A stretch of 64,000 nucleotides of DNA, taken from contig NZ_CP119676.1 of assembly GCF_029318635.1 (NCBI RefSeq), forward strand, positions 2,803,001 to 2,867,000. Reading direction: 5' to 3'. The DNA comes from Varunaivibrio sulfuroxidans. GTDB taxonomy: Bacteria; Pseudomonadota; Alphaproteobacteria; Rhodospirillales; Magnetovibrionaceae. The translations under genes and the position numbers were made by a program. The notes beneath the pieces are model-generated. The model was not told the DNA's origin and searched no databases. It worked only from the letters and a program-made list of their open reading frames with translations. The number at the start of each line of letters is the position of its first letter. Position 1 is the stretch's first letter. Positions 1-7,633 of the stretch are shown one piece after another.

Positions 1-357
1 GCGCGAAAAAAACAGGGCGTCGCCATCAATGCGCCCTTCCAAGAGATCGAGCAGACTCATCAAGGGGCCGCGAATGGTGGCGGCGGTGGGCCGCGTTTTT
101 TCATGCGTCACCTCAACGTTCGCCCCGGCGCCGTCGGCGTCCAGAATAAAGGCGAAAGGCAAATCGCAGGGGTCGATGAAGTAAGTCGGGTCGGACAACT
201 GTGAAAGGCGGTCGAATAAATCCGGTTGAGTCTGGTGAAAACGCCGGAAGGCCCTATCCACAAGGGGTTGAAGCAGTCGCGGTGAGAGGGGTCGCGCGGC
301 GATTCCGGCCAGCAGAACCGGCGTAAACGGCGGTGGGGTTCCATGCTGAGGAAACAC
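1..357 (-). CDS. ubiT: UbiT-like SCP2-domain protein (partial, 3' end outside window)
   Basis: The leftward frame from a GTG at 357 stays open to the window edge (119 codons). An AAGGAG box lies 7 nt before the GTG, which fixes the start. The visible part has a Pro-rich N-terminus, then an SCP2-type lipid-binding region ending in LEGRIDGDALFFSR. That resembles the UbiT (YhbT) signature in which GD-x-LFFSR is followed by a glycine/acid-rich strand. UbiT is the lipid-carrier accessory factor that works with the UbiU/UbiV hydroxylase in oxygen-independent ubiquinone synthesis. No UbiU/V gene is visible because the window ends here. The family call rests on motif resemblance of an incomplete protein, and another SCP2 carrier is possible. 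Confidence 0.72.
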   Translation of the reverse strand, partial: MFPQHGTPPPFTPVLLAGIAARPLSPRLLQPLVDRAFRRFHQTQPDLFDRLSQLSDPTYFIDPCDLPFAFILDADGAGANVEVTHEKTRPTAATIRGPLMSLLDLLEGRIDGDALFFSR

Positions 358-736
358 GGCGCGGCTCCTTGTCTGGTTGGTGCGAAGACAATGTCGCGGC
401 GATGATCACATAGCGCAAAAATATTACAAGCATTATATGTTAAAATTATTCTGATATTACGCCTAACATCATATAAAACAATAAATTATATTGTTTTTTT
501 CTTCCTTTTTGGGGGCTGTTCTCCTGAGGTCGCCCCCCGATCGGCGCGGGTATAATTTCCCCATTTATCCCCCTGTCTGAAAAGGATATTGCACAGGAGA
601 CGTTCAACGCCAAGATATATACCAACGGATAAGAATCCGACCGGGAAAACGTGTGCGCCGCGACCGGCGGCACGGGGGCGGTTTATCCCGGGCCATAGGA
701 CGCCCGGGCCATAGGATGATCGAGTGGGTAATTTTC
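358..736. other. Divergent intergenic region between ubiT and the sensor kinase
   Basis: About 380 bp with an AT-rich core (roughly 410-500) in otherwise GC-rich sequence, as expected of divergent promoters. A TATAAT lies at 551-556, but no good -35 sits 16-18 bp upstream. I looked for an FNR-type TTGAT-N4-ATCAA site, plausible for ubiT, and saw none. GGGGGC and GCCCCC arms flank 511-537 but have no T-tract, so I do not call a terminator. Confidence 0.4.
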
Positions 737-2125
737 ATGATACTGCCGGATGTTAACATTTCGTCATCAGGTGCGCGTCACACGCCCGCCAACGAGGAAA
801 CGCCCGTGACGGAAAACGCGGGTTCCCCAGCCGGGTTACTGGCTCTTGTGCAGTCTCTCAACAATGCCTTCGCCGCGTCGTTGGACCTCGACACGACGCT
901 TGAAACGGGGGTGCGTGAAATCAAGGAGCACCTGCACGCCGAGGCTGCATCGTTGTTTTTGATCGATATCGATACGGAAGAGAACGTGTGTCAGGCATGT
1001 TCGGGCCCGGTAGATATTTTCGGCATGCGGCTGCCGTCCGGCGAAGGCATTATCGGGCGGACCCTTCGCGAGCGCGCCCCCCTGATCGTGGATAACGTCA
1101 GTGCGGACCAGCATTTTTCGAGGAGGGTCGATGAGGCGACCGGGTTTAAAACGCTGTCGTTGCTGTGTGCGCCGATGATTATTCAGGGTGTGGCGATCGG
1201 CGTTCTCGAGGTTGTCAATAAATTAGGGGGGCGTCCATTTTCCGAACAAGATCGCATGACGCTGTCCGCCTTGGCGGCGACGACGGCGATGGCGGTGCAC
1301 AACGCGCGCCAAGCCTCCGATCTTGTCGATAAGGAAGCAGTGGTTAAGGCGTCGAAGGCGAAAACGGATTTCGTTTCCTCCCTCAGCCACGAACTGAGGG
1401 CGCCCCTCAACACGGTCTTGGGGTTCGCGCAGCTGTTGGAAAGCGACCCTCTGGTGGAGGCGCATCCGCATCTTTCGTTATCCATTGGGCAAATACGAAA
1501 GGGCGGAAAACACCTGCTGTTCTTGGTCGATGAAATTCTCGATCTGGCGAAAATAGAGGCTGGTAAATTAAAGGTTCATATCAGTGAAATTGTCGCTTAC
1601 GACGCGATGGAAGAATGTCTGGGCATGATCGGTGAAATGGCTCGGGAGCGCGGAATTTCCGTGCATAATAAAATAGGTGAGGGCGAGGCGCCCATTTTTT
1701 TGGCCGATGCGGTGCGTTTTAAGCAGGTCATTCTTAACCTTCTGACCAACGCGATTAAATATAACGTCGCCGGGGGCAAGGTTATCGTGTCTTGTGCGCA
1801 AACCGGCCATGGCATGCTCCGTTTCTCCGTCGCCGACAACGGATCGGGAATCCCTTCTCGGCTACAGCAGGCGGTCTTTCAGCCCTTCACCCGTTTAAGC
1901 GAGGACGCCGCCAAAATCGAAGGGACGGGAATCGGTTTATCGATCAGCCAAAAGCTGGTCGATTTGATGAACGGCGTCATCGGCTTCGAAAGTGAAAATG
2001 GCGTGGGAAGCACGTTTTGGGTCGATTTTCCCCTAGCGCACGAGGAAGAACAAGATTCCGGCGAACATCGCCCCGCCGCCTCGGGAGACGGGGACGTGTG
2101 GGGTTTGAAACCAGACGGAGACTGA
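737..2125 (+). CDS. GAF-domain sensor histidine kinase (orphan)
   Basis: A soluble hybrid-free histidine kinase of about 462 aa. A GAF sensory domain covers roughly residues 35-190. It is followed by a HisKA dimerisation helix with the phospho-acceptor His near residue 218 (SLSHELRAPLN) and a HATPase_c domain with N-box NLLTNAIKYN, G1 DNGSGIP and G2 GTGIGLS. There are no membrane segments, so it senses a cytoplasmic ligand. No response regulator is adjacent, so its partner is unknown; the neighbours are sciP and hook genes. The start is uncertain: a GTG at 653 and ATGs at 716 and 737 are all in frame, and none has a strong Shine-Dalgarno. The 737 ATG is chosen because the residues before it look non-coding. 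Confidence 0.85.
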   Translation: MILPDVNISSSGARHTPANEETPVTENAGSPAGLLALVQSLNNAFAASLDLDTTLETGVREIKEHLHAEAASLFLIDIDTEENVCQACSGPVDIFGMRLPSGEGIIGRTLRERAPLIVDNVSADQHFSRRVDEATGFKTLSLLCAPMIIQGVAIGVLEVVNKLGGRPFSEQDRMTLSALAATTAMAVHNARQASDLVDKEAVVKASKAKTDFVSSLSHELRAPLNTVLGFAQLLESDPLVEAHPHLSLSIGQIRKGGKHLLFLVDEILDLAKIEAGKLKVHISEIVAYDAMEECLGMIGEMARERGISVHNKIGEGEAPIFLADAVRFKQVILNLLTNAIKYNVAGGKVIVSCAQTGHGMLRFSVADNGSGIPSRLQQAVFQPFTRLSEDAAKIEGTGIGLSISQKLVDLMNGVIGFESENGVGSTFWVDFPLAHEEEQDSGEHRPAASGDGDVWGLKPDGD

Positions 2126-2152
2126 ACGAGGACGCGCGGCGACGTGCGCGCC

Positions 2153-2482
2153 CTATCCACGCCGACGATGATGGTGTGTAACCCGTAGGCCGGCCGTGCC
2201 GTGGCGATCCAATTTTTGCTGCCAGGATACGAATTCCTCGATCGACAGCGCATATCGGCGGCACGCCTCTTCCAATGTGATGACGCCCGTACGCACGGCG
2301 GTGACGACTTGGGCCTTGCGTGTGCTAACCCAGCGTTTTGTGTCCGCCGGCGGAAGTTCGTTGGCGTCCATGTCTCTCTCGTCCGTGCTGACGTGGTCAA
2401 TATTCGCCGTGGACGAGGCTCCACCGATCGTTCCGCCCACGGGGCGGTCGTGGGATGTATCGTGTTTCATTGTACCTTGCAT
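2153..2482 (-). CDS. sciP: SciP-family (DUF1153) CtrA/flagellar regulator
   Basis: A small DNA-binding protein of 109 aa. The C-terminal half carries the DUF1153/SciP signature: LPPADTKRWVSTRKAQVV, then EEACRRYALSIEEFVSWQ and LDRHGTAGLR, a helix-turn-helix. In Caulobacter, SciP binds CtrA-activated promoters and blocks transcription of flagellar and cell-cycle genes. This copy has an N-terminal extension of about 45 residues of low complexity that most SciP proteins lack. ATG 2482 is preferred because GAGG lies 6 nt upstream; ATGs at 2470 or before the conserved domain are alternatives. It lies downstream of flgE on the same strand but is separated from it by a terminator, so it is probably transcribed independently. 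Confidence 0.9.
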   Translation of the reverse strand: MQGTMKHDTSHDRPVGGTIGGASSTANIDHVSTDERDMDANELPPADTKRWVSTRKAQVVTAVRTGVITLEEACRRYALSIEEFVSWQQKLDRHGTAGLRVTHHHRRRG

Positions 2483-2630
2483 TCTTTCCCTCAAGCCCTT
2501 TGTTGATAGAGGATTCGTGTTAATGAATGCCTAATCCGGGAAAAAGATAAGGATAAAAAGACCGCGCGCCATGCGAAATTTCGCCCGCCGGAGTCGTGGA
2601 GCGCGTTGGTTGCGTTCGAGAAAAACATAA

Positions 2631-2661
2631 AAAAGCCGGGGGCGTTCCGCCCCCGGCTTTT
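2631..2661 (-). terminator. Rho-independent terminator of the fliK-flgD-flgE operon
   Basis: A perfect 14-bp inverted repeat (AAAAGCCGGGGGCG and its complement) closes a 3-nt loop 32 nt beyond the flgE stop. Read leftward it is followed by a T-rich stretch. The A/T flanks make it potentially bidirectional. Confidence 0.9.
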
Positions 2662-2692
2662 GCTTCGTTTCCTTCTTTTTTTAAGGAAGGAC

Positions 2693-4768
2693 TTATCGTT
2701 TGACGTTCATCAATTCTTGAAGCATCTGATCGGCCGTCGAGATAATTTTGGTGCTTGCCGAATAGGCCCGCTGGACTACGATCATCGAGGTGAACTCGGC
2801 GCCGATATCCACGGTCGAGGCTTCGAGCGCGCTTTGAATGATCTGGCCTGCCGCCCCGCTACCGGCGTTGCGTAAGGTGTAATCCCCCGAATTTTGGGTC
2901 GCCGTCCATACGTTTCCCGTTTGCGACGACATCTGGTTGGGGTTGGTGAAAGTGGCCACCGGGATTTTGAAAATCTTGCGCGTTTCGCCGTTGTCGAACA
3001 AGGCGGTGACAAGACCGTCGGTGCCGATGGTGACGCCGGAGAAGGTGCCGAATTTCGACCCGTTCTGGGTGATGAAATTGGGCGTGAACTCGGCGCCGAA
3101 CTGAGTCAGTCCGTTAGCTTGTCCGACGGTGCCGAAGTCAAAGGTGATGCGTTTGCCTTCATTGGTGGCGTTGTTCATGTTTTGCGCGCCGTTGGCAAAG
3201 CCAAGCAATTCGAGATCCTTGACGTTGAAGGTCGAGGGCAGGCCGTCGGCGCTGAACACGATGCCCGACGCCGTCGCCACCGGAATGGTAGTCGAGGCGT
3301 AGGCCGTCAAGTCGCCGTCCTTGGGCCGCGACGCCGCGGTCATGCCCGAGGTGTCGATGTTGTCGGTGACGTTGGCGACGGTTTCGATATACAGGGTGTC
3401 GTTGGTGCCGTTGTTGTCCAGGTCGAATTGCTTGACCCGGTTGCCGGTCACCGCGAGAACCGAATCATTGGCCTCGATCGAGTTCTCCAAGTCGGCCATC
3501 ATGGCGCCGAAGGTGCTGGTGGTGATGACGGTGTCGCCGTCGCTCGCCGGCTCCGCCGACTGGAAGGTATATGTGGTGCCGCGAATGGAGATGGTGTCGC
3601 CGTTGGCCGGAAGGTTCGCCGGGTCGAAGCGCAGCATGGTGTAATTGCTGTAGGCGTTATCCGTCTGCTTGACGGTGAACGATCCGGTTTGATTGGTCAC
3701 CGCGCCGCCAGTGGAATTCAAGGTCGCCGAAAGATCGACGTAAATTTCGCCAACGCCGCCCTCGTTGAATTGAATGGCGGTCGATACGCCGGGCTTGACC
3801 TCTATGCGATTGGACTGCACGGCGAAGGCTTGATCGGCGCTTTGCACCTTGGCGACCAGCGCGGCGACGACCTGGCTCAAGGTCTTCCCGCCGTCAACCT
3901 GGATCTGGTTGCCGGTCGGTGCGCCGTTGACGAAGGTATAAGTCGTCGCCGTGGCCGATCCGAAGCCGATCTTAATGGTGCTGCCGGCGGCGGGGATGGC
4001 GGTGAATTCGACCAACCCCGAACTGGAATAAACGTTCCCGGAATTGTCGTATAAAGTACTGACGGCGGTGCCCGGTGGCGGTGCGATTCCGACGTTCCAC
4101 TGGTTTCCGGTGGTCGATTTGGTGTAGTTGATCGACAGGTTGTTGGCGTTGCCTAGGGAATCGAAGAACTGGACGTCCGTTTTATGCGAGGTTCCGGCGA
4201 CGTCGCTGGACGGCAGGTTGGCGCCGATTGCGACCGTATTGGTCGCCGCCGCCGTGCCGCCGACCCGATTAAGGTTGATGCTTTCCAAGTAGTCCGAGGA
4301 AATGACGTTTTGATTGGGGACGGTCAAGTTCGTGTTCGCCGGAATGACCGTTCCTGCGGGGTCGGTGGGCCAACCCTGGACGTAATAGCCCTGTGCATTT
4401 TTCAAGAAACCTTGATCGTCCTGGATAAACGATCCGGCGCGGGTATATAGGTACGGGTCGCTAATTCCTGGAACCGGCGCCTGATTGACGACGAAAAATC
4501 CGGCGCCGGACATGGAAATATCGGTCTGCGATGTCGATGATTGCAACAATCCTTGGACGTCGGTTTGCTGGCGCGGCTTGGACTGTACGCCGCCCGCGGA
4601 ATAAAACGTCGAAGAGGTTTGCTTGGTCACCAATGTCTGAAAATTTGTGGTCGTCCCCTTGTAGCCGATGGTCGAGACGTTGGTGATATTGTCGGAAATG
4701 GCGCCCATCGCGCTCGATTGGGCGGTCAGGCCGGAAACGCCTGAAAACAGTGCACCATACAAGCTCAT
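2693..4768 (-). CDS. flgE: Flagellar hook protein FlgE
   Basis: The hook subunit, polymerised outside the cell between rod and filament. The N-terminus (SLYGALFSGVSGLTAQS, then NITNVSTIGYKG) and C-terminus (IDxGAEFTSMIVVQRAYSAS, then QMLQELMNV) are the paired coiled-coil D0/D1 segments of the FlgE/rod family. At 691 aa it is far longer than the enteric hook protein (about 400 aa). The extra length is Thr/Asn/Asp-rich beta sequence in the middle, presumably surface-exposed D2/D3-type domains. TAAGGAG lies 6 nt before ATG 4768. It is the last gene of a fliK-flgD-flgE operon read leftward; FlgD caps its assembly and FliK sets its length. Confidence 0.97.
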   Translation of the reverse strand: MSLYGALFSGVSGLTAQSSAMGAISDNITNVSTIGYKGTTTNFQTLVTKQTSSTFYSAGGVQSKPRQQTDVQGLLQSSTSQTDISMSGAGFFVVNQAPVPGISDPYLYTRAGSFIQDDQGFLKNAQGYYVQGWPTDPAGTVIPANTNLTVPNQNVISSDYLESINLNRVGGTAAATNTVAIGANLPSSDVAGTSHKTDVQFFDSLGNANNLSINYTKSTTGNQWNVGIAPPPGTAVSTLYDNSGNVYSSSGLVEFTAIPAAGSTIKIGFGSATATTYTFVNGAPTGNQIQVDGGKTLSQVVAALVAKVQSADQAFAVQSNRIEVKPGVSTAIQFNEGGVGEIYVDLSATLNSTGGAVTNQTGSFTVKQTDNAYSNYTMLRFDPANLPANGDTISIRGTTYTFQSAEPASDGDTVITTSTFGAMMADLENSIEANDSVLAVTGNRVKQFDLDNNGTNDTLYIETVANVTDNIDTSGMTAASRPKDGDLTAYASTTIPVATASGIVFSADGLPSTFNVKDLELLGFANGAQNMNNATNEGKRITFDFGTVGQANGLTQFGAEFTPNFITQNGSKFGTFSGVTIGTDGLVTALFDNGETRKIFKIPVATFTNPNQMSSQTGNVWTATQNSGDYTLRNAGSGAAGQIIQSALEASTVDIGAEFTSMIVVQRAYSASTKIISTADQMLQELMNVKR

Positions 4769-4831
4769 TTTCTTCTCCTTAGCATTGCGGCGGCATGCGC
4801 CGGTTTTGGTCTTGTTTCTTGCCGTCGCGGG

Positions 4832-5494
4832 CTATTGTACGGATATCACGTTGTCCATTTTCGTGCGCACCGCACCCATGTCGAGCATGGCGCTTCCGGC
4901 ATCGACACCTGCTCCTGTTACCGTGCCGAAGATGGTTTGGGCGACGTCCTGGATATTGCCCAGATGGTCCTTGGCGGAAATATTGACCGTATAGGCGCCG
5001 TCGGGCATTTGCTGAGCGCTATTGTTCTTGCCGTCCCAGTTGAAGACGTGCTTGCCCGAGGCGGTTTCTCCCGGTCCCGAATACACGGTCAGGCCCTTGG
5101 CGTTTTGGATGGTGACGGTGGTGTCCTGCACGTTGGCGCCCAGGGTATAGCTGAATTTTCCGACGCCCTTCTGTAATTGAAACTGCTGTCCGGTGGCCTC
5201 GATCGAGCGCCCCAGATAGCTGACCATCGAGGAAACCTGAGAGGATTTTTGCAGGGTCAGCAATTTTTCCAAATTGGAGTTCTGATTGATTTGCTGCTCG
5301 ACGCTGGCGAATTGGACCAATTGGTTGGTGAACTCGTTGGCCTTTAGAGGCTGCAAAGGGTCCTGGTTTTTGAGTTGCGTCACCAACAGGGTGAGGAACT
5401 GATTGAGGTCCTTGTTGAGCTTATTCTTCGATTGACCGGACTGTGTCGATGTATCGGCCGCTCCCGTGGTGCCGACGCCGCTTAAAATTGACAT
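4832..5494 (-). CDS. flgD: Flagellar hook-assembly scaffold FlgD
   Basis: The hook cap protein of 220 aa, needed for FlgE polymerisation and then discarded. The N-terminal FlgD motif is clear (residues about 28-70: LNQFLTLLVTQLKNQDPLQP, then EFTNQLVQFASVEQQ). The C-terminal half has the FlgD Ig/Tudor-like beta domain, including FNWDGKNNSAQQMPDGAYT. It sits between fliK, 12 bp upstream, and flgE, 63 bp downstream, which is the usual hook-operon order. Confidence 0.97.
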   Translation of the reverse strand: MSILSGVGTTGAADTSTQSGQSKNKLNKDLNQFLTLLVTQLKNQDPLQPLKANEFTNQLVQFASVEQQINQNSNLEKLLTLQKSSQVSSMVSYLGRSIEATGQQFQLQKGVGKFSYTLGANVQDTTVTIQNAKGLTVYSGPGETASGKHVFNWDGKNNSAQQMPDGAYTVNISAKDHLGNIQDVAQTIFGTVTGAGVDAGSAMLDMGAVRTKMDNVISVQ

Positions 5495-5506
5495 TTTTAT
5501 TTCTCC

Positions 5507-7270
5507 TTAGGCCCGGATATCGACACGATCTTTGGTGACGACATCCGTATGATCGGGACCGGCGCTCAACAAGTCTTCGAGTGACGGCTCTTTCATAGCG
5601 CGCAACCGAGGCGGCTGATGTTCCGGGCCGCCGCCGCCTTGTGCGCCGTTCTCGTTGAGGTTAAATGTTAAATCACCCGTTCCCGCCTGCAGGCCGGCGT
5701 CTTGAAGGGCTTTTTGAAGTTCCCGGGAATCTTGTTTCAGCATGTCCAGGGTGTGTTTGTTGTCGGCCGAGATGACGGCCGAAACGTGGCCATCGCGGCT
5801 GAGCTCGATCTGAACGTCAACCCGGCCCATGGACGCCGGGCGCAACTGGATGCGAATTTTATCCAGACCGTCGGCCAAGGCCTTGGTGATCTGGACCGAA
5901 ACTTGTTCGGCCACCGGTTTGTGCGAGGGGGTGGGCGGTGGTGGTGCGGATTTATGAATGGCGGCGCTTTGCTGAGTCGGCGTCTGGAGTCCCATCGGGC
6001 TTCCCAGGGAGGCCGCCTGCGCGCTTTCCCCACCACTCATAGCCCCCATCGTTGCCGCCGCGCCGGACGCGTTAAGGGCCGTCGTCGCCGCGCCACCGCC
6101 GTTTGCGGCTTTCAGGGCGGTGTCGAAGGCGGCCTGGACCGCGCCAATTTGGGCGGCGCCTTGAGGTTGAACAACGGGGGCTTGCGCCAAGTGCAAGGCC
6201 TTTGTCTGAGTCGCGCCGTGGCCGTTCGACGGCTTGGCGCTCTGCGATTGTCCCCGGGCGCTCGCTAAGGCCGCTTGCGGGGCCAAACTGGCCGACGTCT
6301 GCGATTTTAGGGTTGTGGCGTCATCCTTGACGTTGACATGAACTTTCATCCGGGCGTCATCGCCGAGCGTCCGCGCGAGCGCCTGGGCCTGCAGCTGGCG
6401 TGCGGAAGCCTCGGAATCCAATTTCGCCGCCGGGGCGCCTTGGGTTTGTTGGGCGCCGTGGGATGAACCCAATTCGTGGGTTTGTTTGCCTCTTCCTGCC
6501 GGTGTGACTTTCCCTGCCGCCGCGGCCGCTTTCGCGGCTTCTTCCTGAGCCGTGTTTGCGGCGGGGTGGGGAATGTTTTGCGCCTTGCCGCCAAGGTCCT
6601 TTTTTAGGGGCGCCGCCAAACCGTCGTCGTTCCGGGGCGTGGGCGTATCGCGCACGTTCCGGCGAGCCGCTTGGGTGGTCAGGGCGGCGACCTCGACAAC
6701 CGAAGCGGCGGGCGGTTTGGCCGTGTCCGGCGTGGCGGCGGCGATCGCCGCGGCGGGGGCGTTATCGTCCCTGTTTTTATCCTTGCCGGCGGCGCGTTTC
6801 ACGTCCGGGGCGTCATCGTGACTTTTGGCCGTGGCCGTGGGGGTATGGTCTTGCGCATCGTTTCGCGACGTCGCCTTCGATGTGGGCGTATCATCCCTAT
6901 GCGAGCTATTTTCCCGACGCCGACGGTCGTCGTGGGGCGTGTCGTCGGGGTGGTGTGTGTGGGACGCGTGGTCATACGTCGCGTCGTTCTTGGGGGCGGA
7001 GGCTTGTTGTTGCGTATCGTCGGCGCGCACGGGTGTATTGACATGAGGGGCATCCAGGCGGTCGGTCTTGCCTGGGGCTAATTTGCCGACATCCAACAAT
7101 CCCTTTAAAGAAAACAGGACGTTGCCGACGCCGGGCCGCACGCCGGTTTTATGCAAATAGGCGCCGAAACCGCCGATTTTATCGAGCAGTTTAGCCGCAG
7201 GATCCCCCGTTTTAGATACAGGAGATACGCCTGGGGGCAGGTCCTTGGACTTTATCGGAGTGGTTTCCAT
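5507..7270 (-). CDS. fliK: Flagellar hook-length control protein FliK
   Basis: The molecular ruler that switches export from hook to filament substrates. It is 587 aa with a low-complexity Ala/Asp/Thr/His-rich middle (about 90-430) typical of the disordered ruler. The conserved C-terminal Flg_hook domain (about 470-555) contains KIRIQLRPASMGRVDVQIEL and VISADNKHTLDMLKQ. It is the first gene of the leftward operon, 38 bp below a consensus sigma-54 promoter. The compositional bias of the middle creates long spurious frames on the other strand, which were discarded. Confidence 0.93.
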   Translation of the reverse strand: METTPIKSKDLPPGVSPVSKTGDPAAKLLDKIGGFGAYLHKTGVRPGVGNVLFSLKGLLDVGKLAPGKTDRLDAPHVNTPVRADDTQQQASAPKNDATYDHASHTHHPDDTPHDDRRRRENSSHRDDTPTSKATSRNDAQDHTPTATAKSHDDAPDVKRAAGKDKNRDDNAPAAAIAAATPDTAKPPAASVVEVAALTTQAARRNVRDTPTPRNDDGLAAPLKKDLGGKAQNIPHPAANTAQEEAAKAAAAAGKVTPAGRGKQTHELGSSHGAQQTQGAPAAKLDSEASARQLQAQALARTLGDDARMKVHVNVKDDATTLKSQTSASLAPQAALASARGQSQSAKPSNGHGATQTKALHLAQAPVVQPQGAAQIGAVQAAFDTALKAANGGGAATTALNASGAAATMGAMSGGESAQAASLGSPMGLQTPTQQSAAIHKSAPPPPTPSHKPVAEQVSVQITKALADGLDKIRIQLRPASMGRVDVQIELSRDGHVSAVISADNKHTLDMLKQDSRELQKALQDAGLQAGTGDLTFNLNENGAQGGGGPEHQPPRLRAMKEPSLEDLLSAGPDHTDVVTKDRVDIRA

Positions 7271-7633
7271 GGCAAAATTCCGCGCGTAATGAATCCTGGC
7301 GGAAGTTCTGCAAGGGGTGTGCCATAGGAATATCTAATTGAAACTAAAATGTTTTATTTTTTTGTTTATATTATTTTTGCCCAAGACGGGAAAATAAGGG
7401 TGTGTAGGGATAGGTAGGGGGGGAAAAAAATGCCCACTCCGCGATGACTATGTTCGCGAGAGGGCGGATGGGGTGGTTGAGGGTGGATGAGAAGGTTGAT
7501 GTTGGGTACGATATGAAATCTTAACCGGAAGGACACAATGGTGTTTATACAATAGGTGATCGCGTGGTGACCGCCTATATATCGCCGGGAACGGTGCGCG
7601 TGCGGTGAACGTTTATGTTAAGGAGTCGTCGGA
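7271..7633. other. Divergent intergenic region between fliK and the TPR-glycosyltransferase
   Basis: 363 bp without a gene. It contains the sigma-54 promoter for fliK (7309-7324), an AT-rich tract (7332-7380) that could bind an activator or IHF, and a G-rich stretch near 7410-7430. For the rightward gene only the Shine-Dalgarno AAGGAG at 7619-7624 is convincing. No sigma-54 or paired TTAA (CtrA) site was found for it. Confidence 0.5.
7309..7324 (-). promoter_or_regulatory. Sigma-54 (RpoN) promoter of fliK-flgD-flgE
   Basis: Read leftward the site is TGGCAC-ACCCC-TTGCA, an exact match to the RpoN consensus TGGCAC-N5-TTGCA/T with correct -24/-12 spacing. It lies 38 bp upstream of the fliK ATG. 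Hook genes in many alphaproteobacteria are sigma-54 dependent with a FlbD-type activator, so position and function agree. Confidence 0.9.

Noticed and set aside
511..537. GGGGGC/GCCCCC inverted repeat
   Set aside because: The 15-nt loop and absence of a T-tract on either strand make it unlikely as a terminator. I could not tie it to any gene.
446..673. A 75-codon leftward open frame between ubiT and the kinase
   Set aside because: It crosses the AT-rich promoter region, has no family resemblance, and lacks a ribosome-binding site.
2894..4054. A 386-codon rightward open frame antisense to flgE
   Set aside because: Composition (Gly/Arg/Val/Asp-rich, no motifs) is the mirror of a Thr/Asn/Gly-rich hook protein. 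FlgE is unambiguous on the other strand.
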